Origin: FACHB-1406 sp034189065
GTDB lineage: Bacteria > Cyanobacteriota > Cyanobacteriia > Cyanobacteriales > Spirulinaceae
NCBI GenBank assembly: GCA_034189065.1
Contig: JAXHVQ010000001.1
Coordinates: forward strand, 1-64,000
Reading direction: 5' to 3'
Length of the DNA stretch: 64,000 nt
Part shown: positions 56,832-64,000 of the stretch, piece by piece
Position numbering within the stretch: the first letter of the stretch is position 1
Layout: the number at the start of each line of letters is the position of its first letter
The notes under the pieces: model-generated
What the model saw: the letters and a program-made list of their open reading frames with translations, nothing else
What the model was told of the DNA's origin: nothing
Databases searched by the model: none
Position numbers and translations under genes: made by a program

Positions 56832-57163
56832 GGTTTGTCATTGGTCATCGGTCATTTATCGTTTGTTAGTTGTTGCTTTTCTCTTTAGTATTAAAATATT
56901 AATTGATGGGGTTAATATGGGGAACGCGAATTTAAGTTTTTCGGTTTGCTCGTCTCTCTTGCAAAATTTGAGAGAGCAGAATTCAGATGACAGTAAAAGG
57001 CGGAAATCAGGAAGCAAACTAGACGATTTACATCAATGCTTACCTTTTTAATTTCAAAGCTAATAACTGACGGATCGACGCTGACAAATAATTGCACTCA
57101 ACTTGCGATCGCGCCTCTGTTGAGTTTACCATAAAGATAGTCTAATTTCTTCCCTTTACGGTT
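56832..57163. other. Intergenic region
   Basis: A short TCATTGGTCATCGGTCATTT repeat of the STRR type is at 56838-56860. No gene is supported. Confidence 0.4.
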
Positions 57164-58543
57164 ATGCTCGCCCAACTTCCATCCCTCGAAAAAATTACTC
57201 AACAACGCCAGTTTTTCCAAACCGGTGAAACTCGCAATATCGAGTTTCGTCTCAGTCAGTTAAAACGCTTAAAACAGCTTATTCTTAAAAATCAAGACGC
57301 GATCGCGCTTGCCTTAAAAGCTGACTTAGGTAAGCCGCAATTTGAAGCAATGGGGGCAGAAATTCTTTTATGTGTGGAAGAGTTGAATTTAACAATAAAA
57401 AATCTTAAAAATTGGGCTAAACCACAACGAGTATCGGCTCCTTTATCTCAATTTCCGAGTTCGGCGCGAGTCATTTGCGAACCTTTGGGCGTTGTTTTAA
57501 TTATTGGAGCGTGGAACTATCCCTTTCAATTGGTTATTGCTCCGTTAATTGGCGCGATCGCGGCCGGCAATTGTGCGATCCTTAAGCCATCGGAACTCGC
57601 AGCAAATACCTCTAAACTTATTGCCGACTTAATCGCTAAAACCTTCGATCCTAAATTGATCGCCGTTGTTGAGGGAGGGAAAGAAACCACTCAAGCTTTA
57701 CTCGCCGAAAAATTCGACCATATTTTCTTTACGGGCAGTCATCGAGTTGGTAAAATTATTATGGAAGCTGCCGCTAAACATTTGACTCCCGTTACGTTAG
57801 AATTAGGGGGTAAAAATCCCTGTATTATTGAACCCGATACGCCAGTCGAACTGACAGCGAAACGAATTGCTTGGGGAAAGTTTATCAATGCCGGTCAAAC
57901 GTGCATTGCTCCCGATTATTTGCTCGTTCATAACAGTATAAAAGATGAACTTTGTCAAGCTCTCGTAGGAGCAATTCGGGAACTTTACGGCGAGAATCCC
58001 GCGAAAAGTCCAGATTATGCCCGTATTATTAACGATTTTCATTTTGAACGTCTACGCGCTTTATTGAACGAAGGGAAAATCGCAGTTGGCGGCGAAACAA
58101 ATGCAGAAGAACATTATATTGCCCCCACTGTTCTCGATGGGGTGAATTGGAACTCAGAAATTATGGAGGAGGAAATATTTGGACCGATTTTACCTTTGAT
58201 AGAATATAGCAATTTAGAAGAGGCGATCGCGGAAATTAACGCCCGTCCCAAACCTCTCGCCCTCTACCTCTTCTCGAAGAGTAAAACAACGCAGCAGCGG
58301 GTATTAAACTCAACCTCATCGGGAGGTGTTTGTCTCAACGATACAATCGTTCACTTTATTAGTCCCGAATTGCCTTTTGGGGGAGTGGGAGAGAGCGGAA
58401 TGGGGGCTTATCACGGTAAATTGACCTTTGATACATTCTCTCACAAAAAAGGAGTGCTAAAACGGTCATTTTTACTCGATTTGAAACTGAGATATCCTCC
58501 CTATGGGGGAAAAGTGAAGCTTTTAAAGTGGTTGTTTAAATAA
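57164..58543 (+). CDS. Aldehyde dehydrogenase (long-chain/fatty aldehyde type)
   Basis: The 459-residue enzyme oxidises aldehydes with NAD(P). It has VVLIIGAWNYPFQLVIAPLI with the catalytic Asn, the cofactor loop HIFFTGSHRVGKIIMEAA, catalytic Glu213 in LELGGKNP and nucleophile Cys247 in NAGQTCIAPDYLLV. Its compactness and the C-terminal hydrophobic tail (KRSFLLDLKLRYPPYG) fit the class 3, fatty-aldehyde type; cyanobacterial relatives act on fatty or apocarotenoid aldehydes. The stop is directly adjacent to the convergent pseudouridine synthase gene. Confidence 0.9.
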   Translation: MLAQLPSLEKITQQRQFFQTGETRNIEFRLSQLKRLKQLILKNQDAIALALKADLGKPQFEAMGAEILLCVEELNLTIKNLKNWAKPQRVSAPLSQFPSSARVICEPLGVVLIIGAWNYPFQLVIAPLIGAIAAGNCAILKPSELAANTSKLIADLIAKTFDPKLIAVVEGGKETTQALLAEKFDHIFFTGSHRVGKIIMEAAAKHLTPVTLELGGKNPCIIEPDTPVELTAKRIAWGKFINAGQTCIAPDYLLVHNSIKDELCQALVGAIRELYGENPAKSPDYARIINDFHFERLRALLNEGKIAVGGETNAEEHYIAPTVLDGVNWNSEIMEEEIFGPILPLIEYSNLEEAIAEINARPKPLALYLFSKSKTTQQRVLNSTSSGGVCLNDTIVHFISPELPFGGVGESGMGAYHGKLTFDTFSHKKGVLKRSFLLDLKLRYPPYGGKVKLLKWLFK

Positions 58544-59185
58544 TTAGAAAAGATGACGCTGTAAAGATTGTCGTTCGGCGGCAGATAAATCGCGCCATTG
58601 TCCTAATTGTAAACCGTCCAAACTCAATAAAGGATAAGAATTGGTGGCGAAACGCGGTGGAGTCTTGGGAGAGTGTTTTTGGGACGCGATCGCGACTCGA
58701 ACCAACCTTAAAGTCGGATAACCAATTGCGGCAGTCATACGTCGGACTTGGCGATTTTTTCCCTCGCATAGCGTCAATTCTAACCAGGAGGTGGGAATAT
58801 TTTTGCGCTGGCGAATGGGAGGTGTTCTTGGCGGTAATGGGGGTTCGACATCGAGTCGGGTTGCGCGCGCGGGACGAGTAGTGTAATTTTGAATTTGAAT
58901 ACCCGATCGCAACGGCGCGATCGCGCGTTCGTCCGGTATCCCCTCCACTTGAACCCAATACGTGCGTAAATGACCGTATCGCGGTTCGCACAGTCGATGT
59001 TGCAGTCGTCCGTCGTCGGTGAGGAGTAACAATCCTTCGCTGTCTCGGTCTAAGCGTCCGGCGGGGTAAACTGAGGGGACGGGAATATAGGATTTTAAGG
59101 TTGGACGCGCGGCGTTGGTTTCGTTGTCCTTGTCGCTAAATTGGCAGAGAACGCCGTAGGGTTTATAAAATAAAAGATAGCGCAT
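58544..59185 (-). CDS. rRNA large-subunit pseudouridine synthase, RsuA/RluE family
   Basis: The 213-residue enzyme isomerises uridine in 23S rRNA. It lacks the N-terminal S4 domain, as RluE does. The catalytic motif is AGRLDRDSEGLLLLTDDG with its Asp, followed by TYWVQVEGIP and LCEGKNRQVRRMTAAIGYPT. The RluE position (U2457 in E. coli) is likely but unproven. Converges with the aldehyde dehydrogenase without a gap. Confidence 0.9.
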   Translation of the reverse strand: MRYLLFYKPYGVLCQFSDKDNETNAARPTLKSYIPVPSVYPAGRLDRDSEGLLLLTDDGRLQHRLCEPRYGHLRTYWVQVEGIPDERAIAPLRSGIQIQNYTTRPARATRLDVEPPLPPRTPPIRQRKNIPTSWLELTLCEGKNRQVRRMTAAIGYPTLRLVRVAIASQKHSPKTPPRFATNSYPLLSLDGLQLGQWRDLSAAERQSLQRHLF

Positions 59186-59236
59186 ATTCGGGGTATAATA
59201 AGGAAGCGATCGAGCAAAGTAAAGACCTTCCGGAGG

Positions 59237-59513
59237 CTAGCAAAACTTCATTTTCTCCCATTCTTCTACCGTAACCGGAAGAAAGGCGATAATTTCCTTC
59301 AACTCATTAAGTTTCTTAATTCCTGTGGGTTTTTCCCTCTTTTGTTCCAACTTTTAGCACTTGCCTTACTTTGCGATCGCATATATCGGAAGTAAAAATA
59401 TTTACTCCTCGGGTTAAAAGTTGATAAAGCCATTTTTCGCACTTAATTCCTTCGTCCGAGGTTTGGGGTCTACATAAAATTCCTAAAACTCCCGTTTCAA
59501 TTAGGACAATCAT
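59237..59513 (-). pseudogene. PIN-domain toxin-like gene, frameshifted and truncated
   Basis: The frame starts MIVLIETGVLGILCRPQTSD (59513) and reads CEKWLYQLLTRGVNIFTSDI to a stop at 59316. In the adjacent frame the codons continue QKREKPTGIKKLNELKEIIA, FLPVTVEEWEKMKFC and stop at 59237. Related PIN proteins have these parts in one frame plus about 50 more residues. A small indel near 59340 and loss of the 3-prime end explain it. The ATG shares one base with the stop (TGATG) of the upstream gene. Confidence 0.72.
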
Positions 59514-60322
59514 CAATAATTATCTTCAGCATAAACTTTGTGTCCAGCAGCTCTAAAATTATCTATACTTTTTTTAAAGCTTTCTAAGTGTTGTTCGCCT
59601 TCGGGAGTAGAAATTTGATTCGATTCAACCTTCTCTCTTAATCTTTCTAGGGCTTCCTTGCGTTTTTCCTCTTGTTCTTGTACAATTTGCTTCTCTTTTA
59701 ATTCTTGAATTCTCCACAAGGTAAAACCAGCTATTTCTCTAATCGCTTGACGGCGCTCTGGAATCAGCTCTAAAGTTTCTCCTGTTCCACTTCGATTGTT
59801 GCTACTCAAAGTCCATATTTCTGTGTGTATAGTTTCTACTATTTTCCTTTGCTCTAAATCCAGAAAAAACCAATATTTATCTGCAACTTTAGAGGTATTT
59901 TTAATGCCTTCAATGAGCCTGCGATAACGATCGTGTACTCCCAATCCTCGCTCGGAAAAGAGGAATACCACTCCTTTGTCGAATAAAATCTGAGCGATTA
60001 GTTTTTCTTCAATCCAGAAAACAATTTTTTGTTGGTTAGTAGTGCATAGCAACTCTAAATATTTGTCTTTTAAATAAGTAAATGATTCTAATACATTTTC
60101 TAACTGTTTTGTCCGAGCTTCCAAATCATTGTCTACCCAATTTTGTTCTAGCATTTCAGCAATTACCTGAAGCTGGCGGCGAATTTCACACTGTTTTTTT
60201 GGGTTGCTATCAACTTTTTGCGAACCGATAGACTCGAGCTGTTTCCGCACCGATACGAGACCTACCGGAAGTTGAGATTTGTTTTGTTCTATATATTTTT
60301 CTAAATAATTCAATAGAATCAT
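59513..60322 (-). CDS. Unrecognised coiled-coil protein upstream of a PIN gene
   Basis: I do not recognise this 269-residue protein. It is mainly helical and charged, with no membrane segment. The middle has a mixed core (KIVFWIEEKLIAQILFDKGV, then VADKYWFFLDLEQRKIVETI), and the end is a long charged helix (QELKEKQIVQEQEEKRKEAL) then STPEGEQHLESFKKSIDNFR. Its stop overlaps the start of the broken PIN gene, so it may be an oversized antitoxin or DNA-binding partner. That role is inferred only from position. Confidence 0.65.
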   Translation of the reverse strand: MILLNYLEKYIEQNKSQLPVGLVSVRKQLESIGSQKVDSNPKKQCEIRRQLQVIAEMLEQNWVDNDLEARTKQLENVLESFTYLKDKYLELLCTTNQQKIVFWIEEKLIAQILFDKGVVFLFSERGLGVHDRYRRLIEGIKNTSKVADKYWFFLDLEQRKIVETIHTEIWTLSSNNRSGTGETLELIPERRQAIREIAGFTLWRIQELKEKQIVQEQEEKRKEALERLREKVESNQISTPEGEQHLESFKKSIDNFRAAGHKVYAEDNY

Positions 60323-60383
60323 GAGTTAGCGTCCTCCGTTTTCTAAATAACGAGCAAACCTAAAATTGTACTTATTTAAGGAG

Positions 60384-60475
60384 TCCCCCCTTTCTTTTGG
60401 GGGGGATTAATCATATTAGACACCTCCAGAAACCCATAATTGCGCGCGGTATTATTGGGTTACAGCCCAATTATT
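60384..60475 (-). terminator. Hairpins between radical SAM gene and coiled-coil gene
   Basis: Two hairpins follow the radical SAM gene on the minus strand: ATTATTGGG/CCCAATTAT (60451-60474) and TCCCCCC/GGGGGGA (60384-60406). The first, 20 bases after the stop, is the likelier terminator. Neither is followed by a long U-run. Confidence 0.4.
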
Positions 60476-60491
60476 GGAGATGTCTATTCTA

Positions 60492-62138
60492 CTATGCCCT
60501 CACCTTCGTCCGCTTTAACTTTTGAGCATAAAAAGATGCTGCTTCATCCCCGCGCGCGCACTCCTTGGCAAACTCAATTAAATGATGTCCCACCAACCCC
60601 ACATGAATAATTCCCTCAATTTTTCCCGCTTTCAATTTCGGTTTTGCCAACTCCCAAAACGTCTGGCGATAGCTGCCAAAAACTCCCACCCGCAGGAAAA
60701 TATTTGATAGCATTTTCAATGCCTTGCGAATATTTTTACCCGAAACCCGCGCCGGACTGTTGGGAACCTTAATACGATTGGGATAGGTATGCTCCATATT
60801 ATAAGCAAATCGCCGATACAAAAACTCCGGTTCGTAGGCAGTTTCAATACAACGCCGCCACATTTTAACCACCTGTTCGTAGGGCAATAAAAACTCAACA
60901 TTGGACTCGCGCGTTTCATCAAATACTAAGCGTCCTTCTTGTTCCAACCTGCGCCAAAGGGGAGTCCTCGGTAAAGCATGAAGTAGGTTAATTGTGAGCA
61001 TGGGAATATTAGACAGGCGAATGAATTCGAGAATTTTATCCGCTGTTTCGGGCGTATCGGTATCGAGTCCCATAATGATTCCCGAAACCACTTCCATTCC
61101 ATAACGATTGAGAGTTTTCACGCCTTCAAGGATAGGCAAACTGAGGTTTTGCTGTTTGGAAATCGACTTAAGGGCATCGGTGTCGGGTGTTTCAATGCCG
61201 CAAAACACAGTACAAAAATAAGCTTCTCGCATCATCTCCAACAATTGAGGACTTTGGGCGAGGTTTAGGGTCGCTTCGCAGGCAAACTGAATCGGATATC
61301 CCCGACGTTTTTGCCAGTCGATGAGATGGGGTAACAGTTCCATGACAGCGCGCCGGTTGCCGACAAAGTTGTCGTCTACGAAGTACACCGCGCCGGGGTT
61401 GCCGCTTTCGAGCATGGCATCGAGTTCGGCGATAACCTGTTGGGGGGTTTTGAGGCGGGGGTTGCGTCCGTAGAGTTCGGGAATGTCGCAAAATTCGCAG
61501 CGATAGGGACAACCGCTGGAAAATTGAATGTTGGCGAGGAAATATTGGTCGAGGTTAATCAGGTTGTAAGCAGGGGTGGGAAATTCGCTTAAGGGGAGGC
61601 GTTCTTGGGTCTCAAAACGCAGTTGTTTTTCGGGCCGTTCTGTATTGAAGTCGAGATATTCGATGAGTTTGTCGGTGGCATCCCCTAACTCGCCAATACT
61701 GAGAATGTCGAAGTCGGGGTAGTATTCCGCACAACCGGAAACGGAGGGGCCGCCCAAGATTGTGATTTTGCCCTCTTTGTGGGCTAATTGGTTAATGCGG
61801 TTAATTTGGGGACGTTGGATGTGCATTCCGCTGACGATGACGGCATCGCAGTTGCGATAGTCAGACCCCTTGGCGGGTTTAATGTTTTCGTCGATGAAGC
61901 GAATCTCCCACTCTTCGGGCAAATAGGCGGCGACGACGAGGATGCCTTGGGGAGGCATAAAGGCACGGACGCGACCGCCGGTGAGGGGGTAGGCGTGGTG
62001 TAGAGTGCCGAAGGAACGGGCGTATTTGGGAAAGACGCAGAGAATGCGCCGGCGGTTTTGGGGAACGTAGCGCTTTCGCCCCGGTTCCATTTCGGGAATG
62101 GCAATTTCAAAGTCTTTGTCGGTTAAATTGGCAGTCAT
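60492..62138 (-). CDS. B12-binding radical SAM protein, HpnP-like
   Basis: The protein has an N-terminal cobalamin-binding domain (GRVRAFMPPQGILVVAAYLP, ILGGPSVSGCAEYYP), a radical SAM core with Cys210, Cys214 and Cys217 (SSGCPYRCEFCDIP) and a C-terminal DUF4070-type region, in 548 residues. This architecture matches hopanoid C-2 methylase HpnP and related cobalamin-dependent enzymes, including HpnJ-like ones. No squalene-hopene cyclase is present, so I only call it HpnP-like. The start ATG 62138 precedes a charged, conserved N-terminus. Confidence 0.83.
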   Translation of the reverse strand: MTANLTDKDFEIAIPEMEPGRKRYVPQNRRRILCVFPKYARSFGTLHHAYPLTGGRVRAFMPPQGILVVAAYLPEEWEIRFIDENIKPAKGSDYRNCDAVIVSGMHIQRPQINRINQLAHKEGKITILGGPSVSGCAEYYPDFDILSIGELGDATDKLIEYLDFNTERPEKQLRFETQERLPLSEFPTPAYNLINLDQYFLANIQFSSGCPYRCEFCDIPELYGRNPRLKTPQQVIAELDAMLESGNPGAVYFVDDNFVGNRRAVMELLPHLIDWQKRRGYPIQFACEATLNLAQSPQLLEMMREAYFCTVFCGIETPDTDALKSISKQQNLSLPILEGVKTLNRYGMEVVSGIIMGLDTDTPETADKILEFIRLSNIPMLTINLLHALPRTPLWRRLEQEGRLVFDETRESNVEFLLPYEQVVKMWRRCIETAYEPEFLYRRFAYNMEHTYPNRIKVPNSPARVSGKNIRKALKMLSNIFLRVGVFGSYRQTFWELAKPKLKAGKIEGIIHVGLVGHHLIEFAKECARGDEAASFYAQKLKRTKVRA

Positions 62139-62357
62139 AGGTCGGATTTTTCTCTCACGCGCTTAGTTTTTTGGTGACCATGCTAAGCTGTCTGTGTCTG
62201 CGATCGCAACTTTTTTTGACTTTTTCCGTACAATTTACCTTGACGGATGCTGTCACTCGAGCAATATTAAAGTTAAGGTGGAATTGAAAACGCGAGCGCA
62301 TTGACCCTTTGAGTTTAATCTAGATCGTTGTTGGGATTTTAAAAGAAAGATCGAACT

Positions 62358-62732
62358 ATGTCTATTGACAGCTTAAAGCCTGCCTCGAAAGCAGATGCTA
62401 TCGTCTACGCTCCTTATTTCCAGGGAACCAAGCGCAATATGCTCCCCTTGGCCATCGGTCTGTACCAACAGGGTTCTCTCGAAGGCGAACGTACCATTGA
62501 AGGGGGACAAAGCGTCCCTTTTGTGGCGACTTGGTATGTCTCTAAATTGCCTGCTGAGTTGACGCTCTGTCGCTTGCAATTTGATGGCAATGCCGAGTTG
62601 AGTTATGAGGTCAAAATGCAAAACTCCGAGTTTGTTGACTATTTGATCGAGTTGCTGATGAGCTATAAACGGAGTCGTCTGACTGACTTTTCTCGTACAT
62701 TTTATCGCAAATTATTACGAATCGAAGAGTAA
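62358..62732 (+). CDS. ebsA: EbsA, type IV pilus assembly / biofilm self-suppression protein
   Basis: EbsA is a small cyanobacterial protein needed for type IV pilus assembly, competence and biofilm self-suppression in Synechococcus. The sequence matches my recollection of the family: VYAPYFQGTKRNMLPLAIGL, GSLEGERTIEGGQSVPFVAT, ELTLCRLQFDGNAELSYEV and DFSRTFYRKLLRIEE. There is no membrane segment. It is followed 48 bases later by the DRTGG gene, in the same direction, likely one transcript. Confidence 0.82.
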   Translation: MSIDSLKPASKADAIVYAPYFQGTKRNMLPLAIGLYQQGSLEGERTIEGGQSVPFVATWYVSKLPAELTLCRLQFDGNAELSYEVKMQNSEFVDYLIELLMSYKRSRLTDFSRTFYRKLLRIEE

Positions 62733-62779
62733 AGCGTCATAATTAAGTAATATCGCCGAATTAAGCAAGGAGAGAGGGA

Positions 62780-63868
62780 GTGGCAAAAGCCAAATATTTA
62801 TCCATCGGCTCGATCGCGGCCTACAGTGGCAAGTCAGCAACGATTTTGGGTTTGAGCGATTGCCTGGGGGCAAAGGAAGTGACGCTGGGCTATTGCAAGC
62901 CCTTGGGGACGGAATTAGCTCGCAATGGCAGCAAAAGCAACGAGGAGGACGTACAGTTTATCGCCGAAACCCTGAATTTGCCGCCGCAGCGCTTGCGATC
63001 GCCCCTTTTGGGTCTGGAACCGGGAACCATGACTCAGCATTTGCAACAAGACGGCGTTGTTGATTACTCCTCGGCGCTCATCGACCATCTCCAAGGGGTT
63101 GAGGGAGAATTAATCTTGCTCGAAGGGCCCAGAACCCTAGCAGAAGGGACTTCCTTGGGGCTTTCCGTAGCTCAAATGTCGGCGGTGGTAGACGCGGCGA
63201 TTTTGCTCGTAGCGCGCTATACCTCATCGTTAGTAGCAGACGAACTGCTGGCAGCCAAACAGCAACTCGGCGATCGCCTGATCGGAGTCGCGCTCAACGA
63301 TATTGCCCCAGAAAAACTCGAAGAAGTTCAAAACGCGATCGCGCCGTTTCTCGAACGCCAAAGCATTCCCGTATTAGGAACCCTCCCCAGAAGCAGTCTT
63401 CTCAACAGCGTCAGCGTGAGGGAACTGACTTCAATGTTAAATGCGAAAGTATTGTGTCGCACCGATCGCCTAGACTTAATGGTAGAAGGTCTGGCCATCG
63501 GCGCGATGAACGTCAACTCCGCCCTCGAATACTTCCGCAAAGGACGCAACCTCGCCGTCGTCACCGGGAGCGATCGCACCGAATTACAATTAGCAGCCCT
63601 CGAAACCTCCACCAACTGCCTGATCCTCACCGGTCGCAACCCCCCTCAAGACTACATCCTCAGCCGCGCCGAAGATTTAGAAATCCCCGTCTTGGCTGTC
63701 GATCTCGACACCCTGACCACCGTCGAAATTGCCGATGGCGCATTTGGCAGCACGCGCATCCAAGAACCGATTAAAGTCGATTGCATTCGAGAACTCATGG
63801 GCGAACACTTCGATCTCGAGCGCTTGCTCGCCCAACTTGGTATGGAACCCGCCTATTCCGGGACTTAA
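62780..63868 (+). CDS. Phosphotransacetylase-family protein (BioD-like NTPase with DRTGG domain)
   Basis: The 362 residues comprise an N-terminal BioD-like P-loop domain (YLSIGSIAAYSGKSATILGL with Walker A, LILLEGPRTLAEG, ILLVARYTSSLVADEL) and a C-terminal DRTGG domain (LPRSSLLNSVSVRELTSMLN, AIGAMNVNSALEYFRKG, NLAVVTGSDRTELQLAALET). This is the N-terminal part of Pta-like proteins without the phosphotransacetylase catalytic domain, so it is probably regulatory or nucleotide-binding. Start is GTG 62780, preceded by AAGGAGAGAGGGA. Confidence 0.85.
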   Translation: MAKAKYLSIGSIAAYSGKSATILGLSDCLGAKEVTLGYCKPLGTELARNGSKSNEEDVQFIAETLNLPPQRLRSPLLGLEPGTMTQHLQQDGVVDYSSALIDHLQGVEGELILLEGPRTLAEGTSLGLSVAQMSAVVDAAILLVARYTSSLVADELLAAKQQLGDRLIGVALNDIAPEKLEEVQNAIAPFLERQSIPVLGTLPRSSLLNSVSVRELTSMLNAKVLCRTDRLDLMVEGLAIGAMNVNSALEYFRKGRNLAVVTGSDRTELQLAALETSTNCLILTGRNPPQDYILSRAEDLEIPVLAVDLDTLTTVEIADGAFGSTRIQEPIKVDCIRELMGEHFDLERLLAQLGMEPAYSGT

Positions 63869-63889
63869 CCGTTTCTGTCCGTCGTCCGT

Positions 63890-64000
63890 CGTTCGTAGTA
63901 GGGACTTCAGTCCCTGCCATTCCTCGTTCGTAGTAGGGACTTCAGTCCCTGCCATTCCTCGTTCGTAGTAGGGACTTCAGTCCCTGCCATTCCTCGTTCG
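63890..64000. repeat. 35-bp tandem repeat, at least 3.2 copies
   Basis: Three exact 35-bp units begin at 63890, 63925 and 63960, and a fourth starts at 63995 and runs off the window. Each unit holds the palindrome AGGGACTTCAGTCCCT. The units touch directly, with no spacers. Confidence 0.95.

Noticed and set aside
63890..64000. Possible CRISPR array
   Set aside because: The repeats are directly adjacent with no unique spacers and no cas genes are near.
1..64000. GCGATCGC octamers as operators
   Set aside because: This is the genome-wide HIP1 repeat of cyanobacteria, found in genes and spacers alike, so it marks taxonomy rather than a local regulon.

Overview
The window is cyanobacterial chromosome. 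The HIP1 octamer GCGATCGC recurs throughout, and the genes include apcD (phycobilisome terminal emitter), chlD (chlorophyll synthesis), crtH (carotene isomerase), a helical carotenoid protein, ebsA and an aa3-type cytochrome oxidase operon. Genus cannot be fixed from sequence inspection alone. No rRNA operon, prophage or CRISPR array is visible.

Layout. 0-9 kb: a DUF4335-type protein, a TPR protein, a lone IS200/IS605-type tnpB with an RNA-like right end, two unrecognised proteins with a partial duplication between them, an RsbW-like kinase, rlmD and apcD. 9-16 kb: a membrane protein, a large dCache-HAMP-PAS adenylate cyclase, a helical carotenoid protein and a beta-barrel protein. 16-21.3 kb: an accessory stretch packed with toxin-antitoxin modules (DUF433/DUF5615, ParDE, AbrB/VapC), several broken, linked by a dispersed repeat, plus one PEP-CTERM protein. 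21-29 kb: chlD, a large NACHT-pentapeptide protein, a mutarotase-like epimerase and tRNA-Lys. 29-37 kb: a nucleotidyltransferase, a second adenylate cyclase fused to an amide/urea-type binding domain without membrane anchor, rsmA, a TnpB-less IS605-like element, a TMEM14 protein and ispE. 37-45 kb: MITE-like elements, a broken NTPase fragment, a Uma2 protein, ctaCDE, a protein with four NRP repeats, and uvrB. 45-48 kb: small genes, an AAR2-like protein and decayed VapBC modules. 48-64 kb: crtH, DUF1830, SDR, three CsbD-type proteins, a short LeuA-like enzyme, hisF, tRNA-Ala, a glycosyltransferase, a ChaN-like protein, an aldehyde dehydrogenase, rluE-like, a broken PIN gene behind an unknown coiled-coil gene, a B12-radical SAM protein, ebsA, a DRTGG protein and a 35-bp tandem repeat running off the end.

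Most genes are single housekeeping units in no large operon. The clear operon-like groups are ctaC-ctaD-ctaE, ebsA with the DRTGG gene, and the TA pairs. The most unusual items are the cytosolic binding-protein/cyclase fusion, the NACHT-pentapeptide protein, the AAR2-like protein, the two IS605-derived elements with structured ends, and the TA region, where antitoxin reading frames are mostly open while several toxin frames carry stops or frameshifts.
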